The notes beneath the pieces are model-generated. The model saw only the letters and a program-made list of their open reading frames with translations. It searched no databases and was not told the origin of the DNA. DNA of 10,089 nt from SIG440 sp045532055 (GTDB lineage Bacteria > Bacillota > Clostridia > Monoglobales > Monoglobaceae), in the NCBI GenBank assembly GCA_045532055.1, contig JAZSFF010000022.1, positions 1-10,089 of the forward strand. Reading direction: 5' to 3'. Made by a program: the position numbers and the translations under genes. This document shows, piece after piece, positions 1-7,337 of the stretch. Positions within the stretch are counted from its first letter, which is position 1. Each line of letters opens with the position of its first letter.

Positions 1-2557
1 AAATTTTTGCAGCTTCTGCTTTGGTTAGCGGTTTTGCCGGCAAAAGTGTGCCGTCTTCGTAACCTTTCATTGCCCCTATGGAAATAAGAGTTTTGATGCC
101 GTCTTCTGCCCACGATGGAACGTCGGATTTATCAGGTGCAACAATTGCGGCTTTGAATATTCCGTCAGGCAAGGTTCTGGTCACTATGGTTGCTGCTTCG
201 CAACGGCTGATAGAGGAGAGGGGGTCGGCACAACTTTCGGTGTCTGTCACATACCTGCCCTTCACAATTCCCAGCTCATAAAGTGCCTTGAAACTGTCAA
301 GTGCCCAGAAAGGAATCTGGTCAACATCGGTATAGGGCAAGTCCACATGTGAAAAATCTTTGCTATCAAGACCCAGATAGTTCACAATCATGACAGCAAA
401 TTCTGAGCGTGTCATGGGCTTTTGGGGGTTGAATTTCAAGATGCCGTCCACAAATTCACCGCTTATAACCTTTTGTGAATACATATAACTCAAAATATCC
501 TCCGCCCAATGTCCCTTTGTGTCGACAAAGGGATTTTCTGATTTCATATCGTCATTTACGGAAATTGTCCGGAAGGTAGTATATCCAAAGGTGTTGGTTG
601 CATAAACGGTTATCTTTTTGGTATTTTTGTCAAGGTCTGCGGAAAAAGCTCCTGTTTCGGTGTTATATTTGAAACCATATTCTTTTCCGTCTCCGCGGAC
701 TGCTATGCCATCACTCAATGTAGCGATGTTGTATTTGCACGAGATTTTTCCAGTCAAAGTACCGTCATCAAATGCCATGTCTATGATTGGGTATGAATTG
801 GGGTCGGAGGCAGATGCAGGGGTCAATGTTACGGGAATAGAAACGGTTTTGTCACCTGCGCCAACGGTTATACTTCCCTTTTCTCCGTATTTGTCAGATG
901 CAGTAAAAACATGATTTTTGTCAATAGTTCCGATGTTGGAATCTGCCGACCAGACAAAGTTGTCATCTGTTGAAATCAGCTTGTTATATCCGCCGTAGGC
1001 CTCTGCTGTCAGAATGATTTTGTCACCCGGATTAAGGTTTAATGACGTAATACGGGTGCCCTTGGTTTTGTCTTTTACCGCTATATCGGTTGGGGTTTTG
1101 AGACATACAATAGGAATTGAAGTCTTTATATCGCCGGATTGTGCATATACAGTAACAGTTCCGCTGTCCTTTGCGGTAAACAACCCACTTGATGAAATTG
1201 TACTTTGCTTGCCATTCTGGATGCTAAAAACAACGTCTCTGGGAACAGATGTGGGATAAAAACCTGAATCTGTTGATTTTAAATTAAGTTGAAGGGTTGC
1301 TCCGGTGAGAATGGCGTTGTTTTGGGGATATATATGAAGATGTGCAGCATCTCCTGTCTTTTTTGCAGTATTTGTAAAGAAGAAGAATGTGGAGAGTTTA
1401 CGTTCTTTTCCGTCGGAGGGTTTGTTCATCAAAGTTGAATTTTCGTAGCCGGGCATCTGGGCGGTTATGGCAGTTGAACCACCGCCGTCAAGGTTTATTG
1501 CCTCAACACAACCAAGTTCTTTCATTCGGTTTGCCAAAGTTTTAAGCTGAACACCATAGCTGTGTCCAGATTGTCTGCCGTCAATGGTGTAAAGAATGAT
1601 TGAACCATCATCCTTGATTCCTATGGCGGTTCTGGGCGCCGCCCCTGTTGAAAGATTGGGGTTAACTTCGCCATTTATCAAAAGTCTGCCGCCTACAGAA
1701 CCCATACCTACTTTTGCCTGTGCCCAACGCTGGTCACCGGTGACGCTGAAGTGAATGGTTACCTTTTCGCCAACCTGCAGATTGGATATGGGATTAAGAA
1801 ATTCTTCGGGGGCCTTCGAATCAACGGTAAGTACAATTTTGCCATTTGGGATTGGTATTGCAGAAGAGTTTTCGGTTACAGATTCAACAACTGCGGTGAG
1901 AGAAGTCCCTAATTTCATTTCACCCTCAACTGAACCCAAAATCACGTCAAAACCCTTTGTGGTATTTTGAGTTGTGTCCGAAAATTCGTCAGTCATCATG
2001 TAAACAGAGTATGGTTGACGGTATTTGTTTATGTTGTAGATATTAACTTCTGAGCCGTCCTCTTTTACAAGAACGGAGTTGAGGTAGAAATATGAAACGA
2101 AGGCACTGCCGTCCTCCAATATTCCTATGCCGTCCTGTCCGGATGCATCTTTAGTCAGAATTTTCCCGTCAGCAATGGCATTGCTCATAGGTACAAGAGT
2201 CTGGAGTGAAAAGTAGTCTGCATTGGTACCGCCAAGAATATCAATTCCCTGACTTTCCAGCCTGGATGTTTCGTTTGAAAGGGTGTTGCCACCATAGAGT
2301 GCAGTACCGTAAGTGATGGAGGGAATGACAGTGCTGTTTGGGGTATAGGTGATGTAGTTTTCGCTTTGTTGACCTACACCGCTTTGGTCGCTGTAAAAAA
2401 GGTTATGTGTAAAGTAAGTTCCCTCGCCGATTTGTGTGGTATATCCATTTATTTTTGAAGTTCCCAGTACAGACGCAAAGGTATATAAAGGGCAAAAAGT
2501 AAGTGTTGCCGCGGTCAACACTGATGTTATTGATTTTAAGAGTTTGTTTATATTCAT
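1..2557 (-). CDS. Secreted SLH-anchored phosphodiester glycosidase (NAGPA-domain) protein, C-terminus cut by window edge
   Basis: The minus-strand frame is open without a stop from an ATG at 2557 to the window edge (852 codons). Residues 1-28 are a Sec signal peptide (K5 and K8, hydrophobic core, likely cleavage after TFA28); C22 has no proper lipobox. Residues about 105-395 match the NAGPA/phosphodiester glycosidase fold (PF09992): GGTNADYF at 109-116, RTAIG at 309-313, DGR at 326-328 and NLDGGGST at 355-362. Residues about 405-580 look like two bacterial Ig-like domains, then a beta-rich linker to about 670. Three SLH repeats follow, with Trp at 684, 751 and 816; the third is nearly complete, so the true stop is probably close. 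In this family the domain hydrolyses sugar phosphodiester bonds, and SLH repeats bind secondary cell-wall polymer. The surface location is well supported; the substrate is unknown. The SD-like AGGGAAG lies 10 bases before the ATG, a long spacing. An out-of-frame ATG at 2564 sits between them. Confidence 0.9.
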   Translation of the reverse strand, partial: MNINKLLKSITSVLTAATLTFCPLYTFASVLGTSKINGYTTQIGEGTYFTHNLFYSDQSGVGQQSENYITYTPNSTVIPSITYGTALYGGNTLSNETSRLESQGIDILGGTNADYFSLQTLVPMSNAIADGKILTKDASGQDGIGILEDGSAFVSYFYLNSVLVKEDGSEVNIYNINKYRQPYSVYMMTDEFSDTTQNTTKGFDVILGSVEGEMKLGTSLTAVVESVTENSSAIPIPNGKIVLTVDSKAPEEFLNPISNLQVGEKVTIHFSVTGDQRWAQAKVGMGSVGGRLLINGEVNPNLSTGAAPRTAIGIKDDGSIILYTIDGRQSGHSYGVQLKTLANRMKELGCVEAINLDGGGSTAITAQMPGYENSTLMNKPSDGKERKLSTFFFFTNTAKKTGDAAHLHIYPQNNAILTGATLQLNLKSTDSGFYPTSVPRDVVFSIQNGKQSTISSSGLFTAKDSGTVTVYAQSGDIKTSIPIVCLKTPTDIAVKDKTKGTRITSLNLNPGDKIILTAEAYGGYNKLISTDDNFVWSADSNIGTIDKNHVFTASDKYGEKGSITVGAGDKTVSIPVTLTPASASDPNSYPIIDMAFDDGTLTGKISCKYNIATLSDGIAVRGDGKEYGFKYNTETGAFSADLDKNTKKITVYATNTFGYTTFRTISVNDDMKSENPFVDTKGHWAEDILSYMYSQKVISGEFVDGILKFNPQKPMTRSEFAVMIVNYLGLDSKDFSHVDLPYTDVDQIPFWALDSFKALYELGIVKGRYVTDTESCADPLSSISRCEAATIVTRTLPDGIFKAAIVAPDKSDVPSWAEDGIKTLISIGAMKGYEDGTLLPAKPLTKAEAAKI

Positions 2558-2593
2558 AATTCATACACTTCCCTGAAATAATTGTCGAATTTA

Positions 2594-2622
2594 AGTATAT
2601 CAAAAAATGATAATGATGTAAA
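2594..2622 (-). promoter_or_regulatory. Sigma-A-type promoter of the SLH/NAGPA gene
   Basis: On the minus strand there is a -35 TTTACA (2622-2617), a 17-base spacer and a -10 TATACT (2599-2594). Transcription should begin near 2587, giving a leader of about 30 bases before the ATG at 2557. It lies downstream of the tRNA terminator, so the surface-protein gene is probably transcribed independently of the tRNA. Confidence 0.7.
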
Positions 2623-2663
2623 CAAAAAAATATTTACAATATGGTAACAAAAAAGAGTATATG

Positions 2664-2701
2664 CAAAAAAATCACCTTGATGTCAAAGACATCAAGGTGA
2701 T
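2664..2701 (-). terminator. Rho-independent terminator of tRNA-Arg
   Basis: A perfect 13-bp inverted repeat (2671-2683 with 2689-2701) encloses a 5-base loop. On the minus strand it is followed by a run of T (complement of the A-run at 2664-2671). Its first arm begins at 2701, immediately after the encoded CCA of the tRNA (2704-2702), with no spacer. It insulates the tRNA from the SLH gene downstream. Confidence 0.9.
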
Positions 2702-2778
2702 TGGTGCGCCAGAAGGGACTCGAACCCCTGACCTACTGGTTCGTAGCCAGTCACTCTATCCAGCTGAGCTACTGGCGC
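2702..2778 (-). tRNA. tRNA-Arg (anticodon ACG), CCA encoded
   Basis: The minus strand folds as a complete cloverleaf. The acceptor stem is GCGCCAG with CTGGCGC. The D arm reads AGCTCAGCTGGATAGAGT. The anticodon stem ACTGG/CCAGT encloses loop CTACGAA (anticodon ACG), and the T arm contains GGTTCGAGTCC. A discriminator A and a genomically encoded CCA (2704-2702) follow. The ACG anticodon is normally edited at A34 to inosine by TadA and reads CGU, CGC and CGA. It has its own promoter and terminator, so it is a single-gene unit. Confidence 0.97.
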
Positions 2779-2818
2779 ATATGCAACAAAAAACAAATTC
2801 CGTTGCCAACGATTACAT

Positions 2819-2847
2819 ATTCTATCATACATTACAGCAAATTGCAA
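2819..2847 (-). promoter_or_regulatory. Sigma-A-type promoter of tRNA-Arg
   Basis: On the minus strand, -35 TTGCAA (2847-2842), a 17-base spacer and -10 TAGAAT (2824-2819) stand about 40 bases before the tRNA 5' end at 2778. Start of transcription would be near 2811, leaving a leader of about 33 bases for RNase P to remove. Confidence 0.7.
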
Positions 2848-2868
2848 GAGTTTTTTAAAAAATTTTTT

Positions 2869-2897
2869 AAAAACAAAATACCGGGGCTGTCCCCGGT
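2869..2897 (-). terminator. Rho-independent terminator of the DUF2508 gene
   Basis: A 7-bp GC-rich stem ACCGGGG (2880-2886) / CCCCGGT (2891-2897) with a 4-base loop lies 12 bases past the DUF2508 stop. On the minus strand it is followed by ATTTTGTTTTT. On the plus strand the same stem is followed by GTTTTTG, so it could act in both directions, but no plus-strand gene ends here. Confidence 0.85.
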
Positions 2898-2909
2898 GTT
2901 TTTGTGTAT

Positions 2910-3194
2910 CTAATCTATGCAATCTTTGAGTTCTGAATTTTCGAAGTCTTTATATTCGTTGAGCAGTTGCTCATATCGGGTCTGCTCGGACTGTATTTTG
3001 TAAATATAAAAATCAATCAGTTTTGGCTCGGTAACATTATTGAAGTTTTCCATTGCCAGATGAAGTTCATGTTTTGCGTTGTCAATATTGGATTTAAGTT
3101 GATTTATCTGCATTTCATACGCCTTGTCGGCTTTTTTACTGTTGATAATACGGGTTAGGGTAGTGGTAAAATTTATGGGTAAATTTGATATCAT
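2910..3194 (-). CDS. DUF2508 (YaaL-like) family small protein
   Basis: This encodes a 94-residue acidic, helical, cytoplasmic-looking protein with no signal peptide or membrane segment. The core from about residue 32 to 84 (NAKHELHLAMENFNNVTEP, then LIDFYIY, then TRYEQLLNEYKDF) matches the pattern I know for DUF2508, whose hallmark is an A..E...A...FN.VTDP.LID..IY....A..RY..LL segment. Function is not established for the family. The B. subtilis member yaaL lies between recR and bofA; here neither neighbour is present, and the gene sits alone between tRNA-Arg and the divergent secA. The ATG at 3194 has a strong ribosome binding site, AAAGGAG, 7 bases upstream (3208-3202). The stop is TAG, and a clear terminator follows. 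The call rests on recalled family pattern, not a search. Confidence 0.8.
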   Translation of the reverse strand: MISNLPINFTTTLTRIINSKKADKAYEMQINQLKSNIDNAKHELHLAMENFNNVTEPKLIDFYIYKIQSEQTRYEQLLNEYKDFENSELKDCID

Positions 3195-3232
3195 TTTGGT
3201 GCTCCTTTCTCTGTTTTTCGTTTCTTGTTAGT

Positions 3233-3263
3233 ATTATAGACCTAAAAATGAAATATATTCCAA
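3233..3263 (-). promoter_or_regulatory. Probable promoter of the DUF2508 gene
   Basis: A perfect -10 TATAAT on the minus strand (3238-3233) lies about 40 bases before the start codon. The best -35 is TTGGAA (3263-3258), but its spacer is 19 bases, longer than ideal, so the -35 assignment is uncertain. It diverges from the secA promoter without overlapping it. Confidence 0.45.
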
Positions 3264-3291
3264 AATATTGCCTAAGATTTGCAAAGAACCC

Positions 3292-3320
3292 TTGTGTAAT
3301 CAGCAAAAGTGTGTTATAAT
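3292..3320 (+). promoter_or_regulatory. Sigma-A-type promoter of the secA operon
   Basis: -35 TTGTGT (3292-3297), a 17-base spacer and a perfect -10 TATAAT (3315-3320). The predicted start is near 3327, giving a leader of about 90 bases before the secA ATG. No other good promoter is seen in the short gaps further down the cluster. Confidence 0.75.
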
Positions 3321-3334
3321 AATCAAATATTGAT

Positions 3335-3384
3335 AAAATAGCCAAGGTGTGCTATTTTGTCGCCAAATCAGTTGATTTAGCGAC
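3335..3384 (+). promoter_or_regulatory. Two adjacent hairpins in the secA leader
   Basis: Hairpin 1 pairs AAAATAGC (3335-3342) with GCTATTTT (3351-3358), 8 bp with an 8-base loop. Hairpin 2 starts at the next base and pairs GTCGCCAAATCA (3359-3370) with TGATTTAGCGAC (3373-3384), with a single C-A mismatch and a tight central loop. Neither is followed by a T-run, so they are not standard terminators. They lie inside the predicted secA mRNA leader, about 20 bases before the SD (GGAGG, 3406-3410). A regulatory or mRNA-stabilising role is inference; the AAATCA/TGATTT dyad could also be a DNA operator. Confidence 0.45.
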
Positions 3385-3416
3385 GGAATTATCAAGTATA
3401 ATTTCGGAGGATAGAT

Positions 3417-6173
3417 ATGAGTATAAAAGGTATCATAGAAAAATTTGTTGGGACCTACAGCGACAGAGAATTAAAAAGAATATACCCTATTGCAGATAAA
3501 GTAATGGAGCTTGAACCTACCATGCAGGCTATGTCTGATAAAGAACTTCGAGCCATGACAGACAAATTTAAAGAACGCCTTCAAAACGGCGAAACTCTTG
3601 ACGATATCTTGCCCGAGGCATTTGCTGTCTGCAGAGAAGCAGCATGGCGTGTCTTAGGGATGAAACACTTCCGTGTTCAGATTATCGGCGGTATAGTTCT
3701 TCATCAGGGCAGAATTTCTGAAATGAAGACAGGTGAGGGTAAAACCCTGGTTGCAACCCTGCCTGCATACCTCAATGCACTTTCGGGCAAGGGTGTGCAC
3801 ATTGTAACTGTGAATGACTATCTTGCAAAGCGTGACAGCGAATGGATGGGCAAGCTTTATAATTTTCTTGGGCTTTCTGTGGGATTGGTTATCCATGAAA
3901 AAGACAATGAGGCAAGACGAAATGCATATCTTGCAGACATAACATACGGAACCAACAACGAGATGGGATTTGACTATCTCCGTGACAATATGGTTATCTA
4001 CAAAGAGCGTCGTGTTCAAAGGGGTCACAGTTATGCTATTGTGGACGAGGTTGACAGTATTCTGGTTGACGAGGCAAGAACCCCTCTGATTATTTCAGGA
4101 GTTGGTGACAAATCAACAGTTCTTTATGAACAGGCAAATCACTTTGCAAGAACATTGCGGAGCCGTGCAGTTGTTGAAACAGACAGCAAAGCAGAGGCGG
4201 AAGAAGTTTATAACGATGTTGACTTTATAATTGATGAAAAGGCAAAGACTGCAATCCTTACACCAGAGGGGGTAAAGAAAGCAGAGGCGGCTTTTGGAAT
4301 TGAAAACCTAACCGACCCTGAAAATATGACAATATCTCACCATATAAACCAGGCAATCAAAGCTCAGGGTGTGATGAAAAGGGATAAGGACTATGTGGTT
4401 AAAGACGGTCAGGTTATAATTGTTGATGAATTCACGGGCAGACTTATGTTCGGCAGACGTTACAGCGACGGACTGCATCAGGCAATAGAGGCAAAGGAAG
4501 GGGTAAAGGTTGAAAACGAGAGCAAAACTCTTGCTACAATCACATTCCAGAACTATTTCCGTCTTTATGACAAGTTGTCCGGTATGACAGGTACAGCCCT
4601 CACCGAAGAAATGGAATTCCGTGAGATTTACAATCTGGATGTGGTGGTTATTCCCACAAACAAGCCAATGCTCCGTGAGGATTTCCCCGACCTTATTTAC
4701 AAGAGTGAAAATGCAAAGTTTAATGCGGTAATTGATGAGGTTGTAAAGGCAAATGCAAAGGGACAGCCGGTTCTCATCGGTACAGTTTCTATTGAAAAAT
4801 CCGAAAAATTAAGTGCCCTCCTTAAGAAAAGAGGAATAAAGCATAACGTGCTCAATGCAAAGATGCACGAGAAAGAGGCGGAAATTGTTGCCCAGGCAGG
4901 CAAAAAGGGAGCTGTTACCATTGCAACCAACATGGCAGGCCGTGGAACGGATATTGTTCTTGGCGGTAATGCAGAATTCCTTGCAAAACGCGAAATGGCA
5001 AATATGGGATTTACCCCTGAACTCATTGTCCAGGCAACGGGCTTTGCGGAGACAGATGATGAGGATATTCTGAACGCAAGAGAGACATTCAAAGAACTTA
5101 ATGAAAAATACAAAGTAGAAATTGAACCTGAACAAAAGGAAGTTCTGGAGGCTGGCGGACTTTATATAATGGGTACCGAGCGGCATGAAAGCAGAAGAAT
5201 TGACAATCAGCTTCGCGGCCGTGCAGGACGTCAGGGTGATGCAGGCAAGTCAAGATTTTTCCTTTCTCTGGAAGACGACTTGATGCGACTCTTTGCTGCA
5301 GACAAAATCAACAGAATCATGGAGATGGTTGGCTTTGACGAAAGTGAGGCCATTGAAAGCAAGCTTGTTTCAAACTCCATAGAAACCGCACAGGCAAGGG
5401 TTGAGGGCAGAAACTTTGACATCAGAAAACACGTTCTCAACTATGACGATGTGAACAATCAGCAGAGGGAAATTATCTACAAGCAGCGTAACGAAGTCCT
5501 TGACGGCGTTGATGTAAAGGTAACTGTTGAAAAGATGATGGCAAGCGTACTTGAGGATATTGTTTCACGCAACACTGTAGGCACTCCCCACGCAGAGGAC
5601 TGGAACTGGGATACTATCCGTGAACAGCTTGTGACAGTGTTTGGTGAGTTTGGTGAGGGTGAACTGGAGTTTGACCCATATGATATTGACCGCATGACAG
5701 TGGAATCCTTTGTTGATTTGATGATGGAAAAGGTTCTTGCAAAATATGCCGACAAAGAAAAAATGTTTGGCGACAAGATGCGTGAGGTTGAACGTATAAT
5801 TCTTCTTCAGGTGGTTGATGCCAAATGGATGGAGCATATTGACAGCATGGAACAGCTTCGTCAGGGCATAAACCTCCGTGCTTATGCACAGCGTGACCCA
5901 GTTGTTGAATACAAGTTTGAGGCAATGGATATGTTTGAAGAAATGATTGCCATAATCAAAGAGGAAACTGTGAAAAACCTCTTTCATGTTGTGCTCCAGT
6001 CAAACTTAGAACGCAAGCAGGTTGCAAAGCCTATGGCAGAGAATCTGGGCGGTGACGGAACGGTTGAAAAGAAACCTGTTGTCAAAGGCGAAAAGGTTGG
6101 AAGAAATGACCCCTGTCCATGTGGCAGCGGCAAAAAATATAAGCATTGCTGTCTTGGAAAAGACGAGAAATAG
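3417..6173 (+). CDS. secA: Preprotein translocase ATPase SecA
   Basis: This 918-residue motor drives unfolded preproteins through SecYEG at the inner face of the membrane. Walker A MKTGEGKT is at 103-110 and Walker B-type VDEVDSILVDEART at 209-222. The preprotein cross-linking region spans roughly 225-370. NBD2 shows NMAGRGTDI at 505-513 and the arginine-finger region from TERHESRR (587) to GRAGRQGD. Between them, about 518-578, is the variable insertion also found in E. coli SecA and missing from the shorter B. subtilis protein (841 residues), which explains the length. The C-terminal tail carries the zinc site C900, C902, C911, C912 (CxC-x8-CC), which in the family contacts SecB or ribosomes. 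SD GGAGG stands 6 bases before the ATG. It is the first gene of the presumed operon; prfB follows after 32 bases, as in other Firmicutes. Confidence 0.99.
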   Translation: MSIKGIIEKFVGTYSDRELKRIYPIADKVMELEPTMQAMSDKELRAMTDKFKERLQNGETLDDILPEAFAVCREAAWRVLGMKHFRVQIIGGIVLHQGRISEMKTGEGKTLVATLPAYLNALSGKGVHIVTVNDYLAKRDSEWMGKLYNFLGLSVGLVIHEKDNEARRNAYLADITYGTNNEMGFDYLRDNMVIYKERRVQRGHSYAIVDEVDSILVDEARTPLIISGVGDKSTVLYEQANHFARTLRSRAVVETDSKAEAEEVYNDVDFIIDEKAKTAILTPEGVKKAEAAFGIENLTDPENMTISHHINQAIKAQGVMKRDKDYVVKDGQVIIVDEFTGRLMFGRRYSDGLHQAIEAKEGVKVENESKTLATITFQNYFRLYDKLSGMTGTALTEEMEFREIYNLDVVVIPTNKPMLREDFPDLIYKSENAKFNAVIDEVVKANAKGQPVLIGTVSIEKSEKLSALLKKRGIKHNVLNAKMHEKEAEIVAQAGKKGAVTIATNMAGRGTDIVLGGNAEFLAKREMANMGFTPELIVQATGFAETDDEDILNARETFKELNEKYKVEIEPEQKEVLEAGGLYIMGTERHESRRIDNQLRGRAGRQGDAGKSRFFLSLEDDLMRLFAADKINRIMEMVGFDESEAIESKLVSNSIETAQARVEGRNFDIRKHVLNYDDVNNQQREIIYKQRNEVLDGVDVKVTVEKMMASVLEDIVSRNTVGTPHAEDWNWDTIREQLVTVFGEFGEGELEFDPYDIDRMTVESFVDLMMEKVLAKYADKEKMFGDKMREVERIILLQVVDAKWMEHIDSMEQLRQGINLRAYAQRDPVVEYKFEAMDMFEEMIAIIKEETVKNLFHVVLQSNLERKQVAKPMAENLGGDGTVEKKPVVKGEKVGRNDPCPCGSGKKYKHCCLGKDEK

Positions 6174-6205
6174 TTGATTAAAATATCTTTAAAGGATGTG
6201 ATAAT

Positions 6206-7325
6206 GTGATAGAATTCGATGAATACAAAATTGAACTTGACGGAATGAAGAAAGATATTACAGATTTGAGGGATTCACTTTAACATAGAAAAAACTATGG
6301 AGGAAATTTCTCAGCTTGATGCCAAAACCATGGAGCCTGATTTTTATTCCGATATGGATGCGGCAGGCAAGATTTTGCAAAGAATTAAAGGACTAAAAAG
6401 TAAAATTGAGCGTTATGATGCTTTATATTCAGCATGGGATGATATGACCACTTTGGTGGCACTTGCCATTGAAGAAGAGGATATCAGTGTTCTTGACGAG
6501 GTGAAGTCCGGTTTCAAAGAACTTACAGAAAACCTTAATTCTATGAAACTTGAAACCTTGCTTTCAGGCAAGTATGACGGATGTAATGCCATATTGACTC
6601 TCCATGCAGGTGCTGGCGGAACAGAGGCTCAGGATTGGTGCGAGATGCTTTATCGCATGTATACCAGATGGGCAGAACGCCGTGGATTCAAGACACAAAC
6701 TCTTGATTTTCTTGATGGTGAAGAAGCGGGTATCAAAAGTGTCACATTCCAGATTGAGGGTGTGAATGCTTACGGCTATGCCAAGTGCGAAAAAGGAGTG
6801 CACAGACTGGTGCGTATCTCGCCATTTGATTCGTCTGGCAGAAGGCATACCTCGTTTGCATCACTTGATGTTATGCCTGAGATTGATGACGATATTGAAA
6901 TAAATATAAATCCCGATGACCTGAAAGTCGACACATATCGTGCCAGCGGTGCGGGCGGACAGCACGTCAACAAGACAGAATCTGCAATTCGTATAACACA
7001 CATACCCACAGGAGTAATTGTCACCTGTCAGAACGAGCGTTCACAGCACAAAAACCGTGAAACAGCAATGAAGATGCTTAAGTCAAAGCTGGTTGAGATT
7101 GCAGAACGTGAGCAGAAAGAAAAGATTGAGGACCTTAAAGGTGTTCAGATGGAGATTGGCTGGGGCAGCCAGATACGTTCCTATGTGTTCCACCCCTACA
7201 GCATGGTAAAGGACCACAGAACAAACTTTGAAACAGGAAATACAGGAGCGGTTATGGACGGTGACCTTGACGGGTTTATTGATGCATATCTTACCGCATT
7301 ATCACGCGGAGAACTGGAGAAATAG
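6206..7325 (+). CDS. prfB: Peptide chain release factor 2, read through a programmed +1 frameshift
   Basis: RF2 releases the nascent chain at UGA and UAA. The coding sequence is 6206-6280 joined to 6282-7325, giving 372 residues. The first part starts at GTG 6206 (AAAGGA 9 bases upstream) and encodes 25 residues ending LRDSL, then meets TAA at 6281-6283. Slipping one base gives AAC ATA GAA and continues to the TAG at 7323. Taking the ATG at 6297 as the start would lose 30 conserved N-terminal residues, and that ATG has no SD before it. In the joined numbering the specificity tripeptide SPF is 205-207 and GGQ is 250-252, exactly the E. coli positions, which supports the join. Residue 246 is Ala. 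SPF, not PxT, identifies RF2. The recoding stop is TAA instead of TGA, which is unusual. prfA follows after 12 bases. Confidence 0.96.
6269..6284 (+). promoter_or_regulatory. prfB programmed +1 frameshift site with TAA stop
   Basis: The site reads AGGGATTCA CTT TAA C. It has the same register as E. coli (AGGGGGTAT CTT TGA C): an SD-like AGG begins 9 bases before the CTT slippery codon, followed by a stop and C. Two differences are visible. The internal SD-like element is weaker (AGGGAT rather than AGGGGG), and the stop is TAA. In the known mechanism, slow termination by RF2 at this stop lets peptidyl-tRNA-Leu slip from CUU to UUU or UUA-type pairing; here the slip is to UUU's position by one base. 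Confidence 0.9.
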
Positions 7326-7337
7326 AGAGGATATATT

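Noticed and set aside
618..1970. Several plus-strand frames of 65-100 codons within 1-2000
   Set aside because: All are antisense to the continuous minus-strand SLH/NAGPA coding frame and have no SD or family resemblance.
2403..2603. 66-codon minus-strand frame starting at 2603
   Set aside because: It overlaps the 5' end of the long SLH/NAGPA frame in another register, and has no recognisable protein features. The 852-codon frame with signal peptide is the real gene.
2848..2880. Alternating T6/A6/T6/A5 tract near 2851-2873 as a possible origin or attachment site
   Set aside because: It is best explained as the downstream tail of the DUF2508 terminator and the AT-rich upstream region of the tRNA promoter. 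No DnaA boxes, direct repeats or integrase gene are seen.
2661..2922. Open frames on both strands across the tRNA (for example one with PEGTRTPDLLVRSQSLYPAEL and one with PVAQLDRVTGYEPVGQGFES)
   Set aside because: These are the well-known spurious peptides produced by translating tRNA genes. The cloverleaf explains the sequence completely.
3136..3345. 69-codon minus-strand frame upstream of the DUF2508 gene
   Set aside because: It overlaps the DUF2508 start and both divergent promoters, has no good SD, and is low-complexity in composition with no recognisable motif.
3397..3402. TATAAT directly upstream of the secA SD
   Set aside because: A start from this -10 would fall inside or after the SD, and no -35 is placed correctly. 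The promoter at 3292-3320 is far better.
6281..6283. TAA in prfB as an inactivating mutation (pseudogene)
   Set aside because: It sits exactly at the programmed recoding position with a slippery CTT, an SD-like element in register and an intact downstream frame. A random frameshift would not land there.
6297..7325. ATG 6297 as the true start of RF2
   Set aside because: There is no SD before it, it would lose 30 conserved N-terminal residues, and the upstream GTG frame plus CTT-TAA-C site restores exact E. coli numbering for SPF and GGQ.
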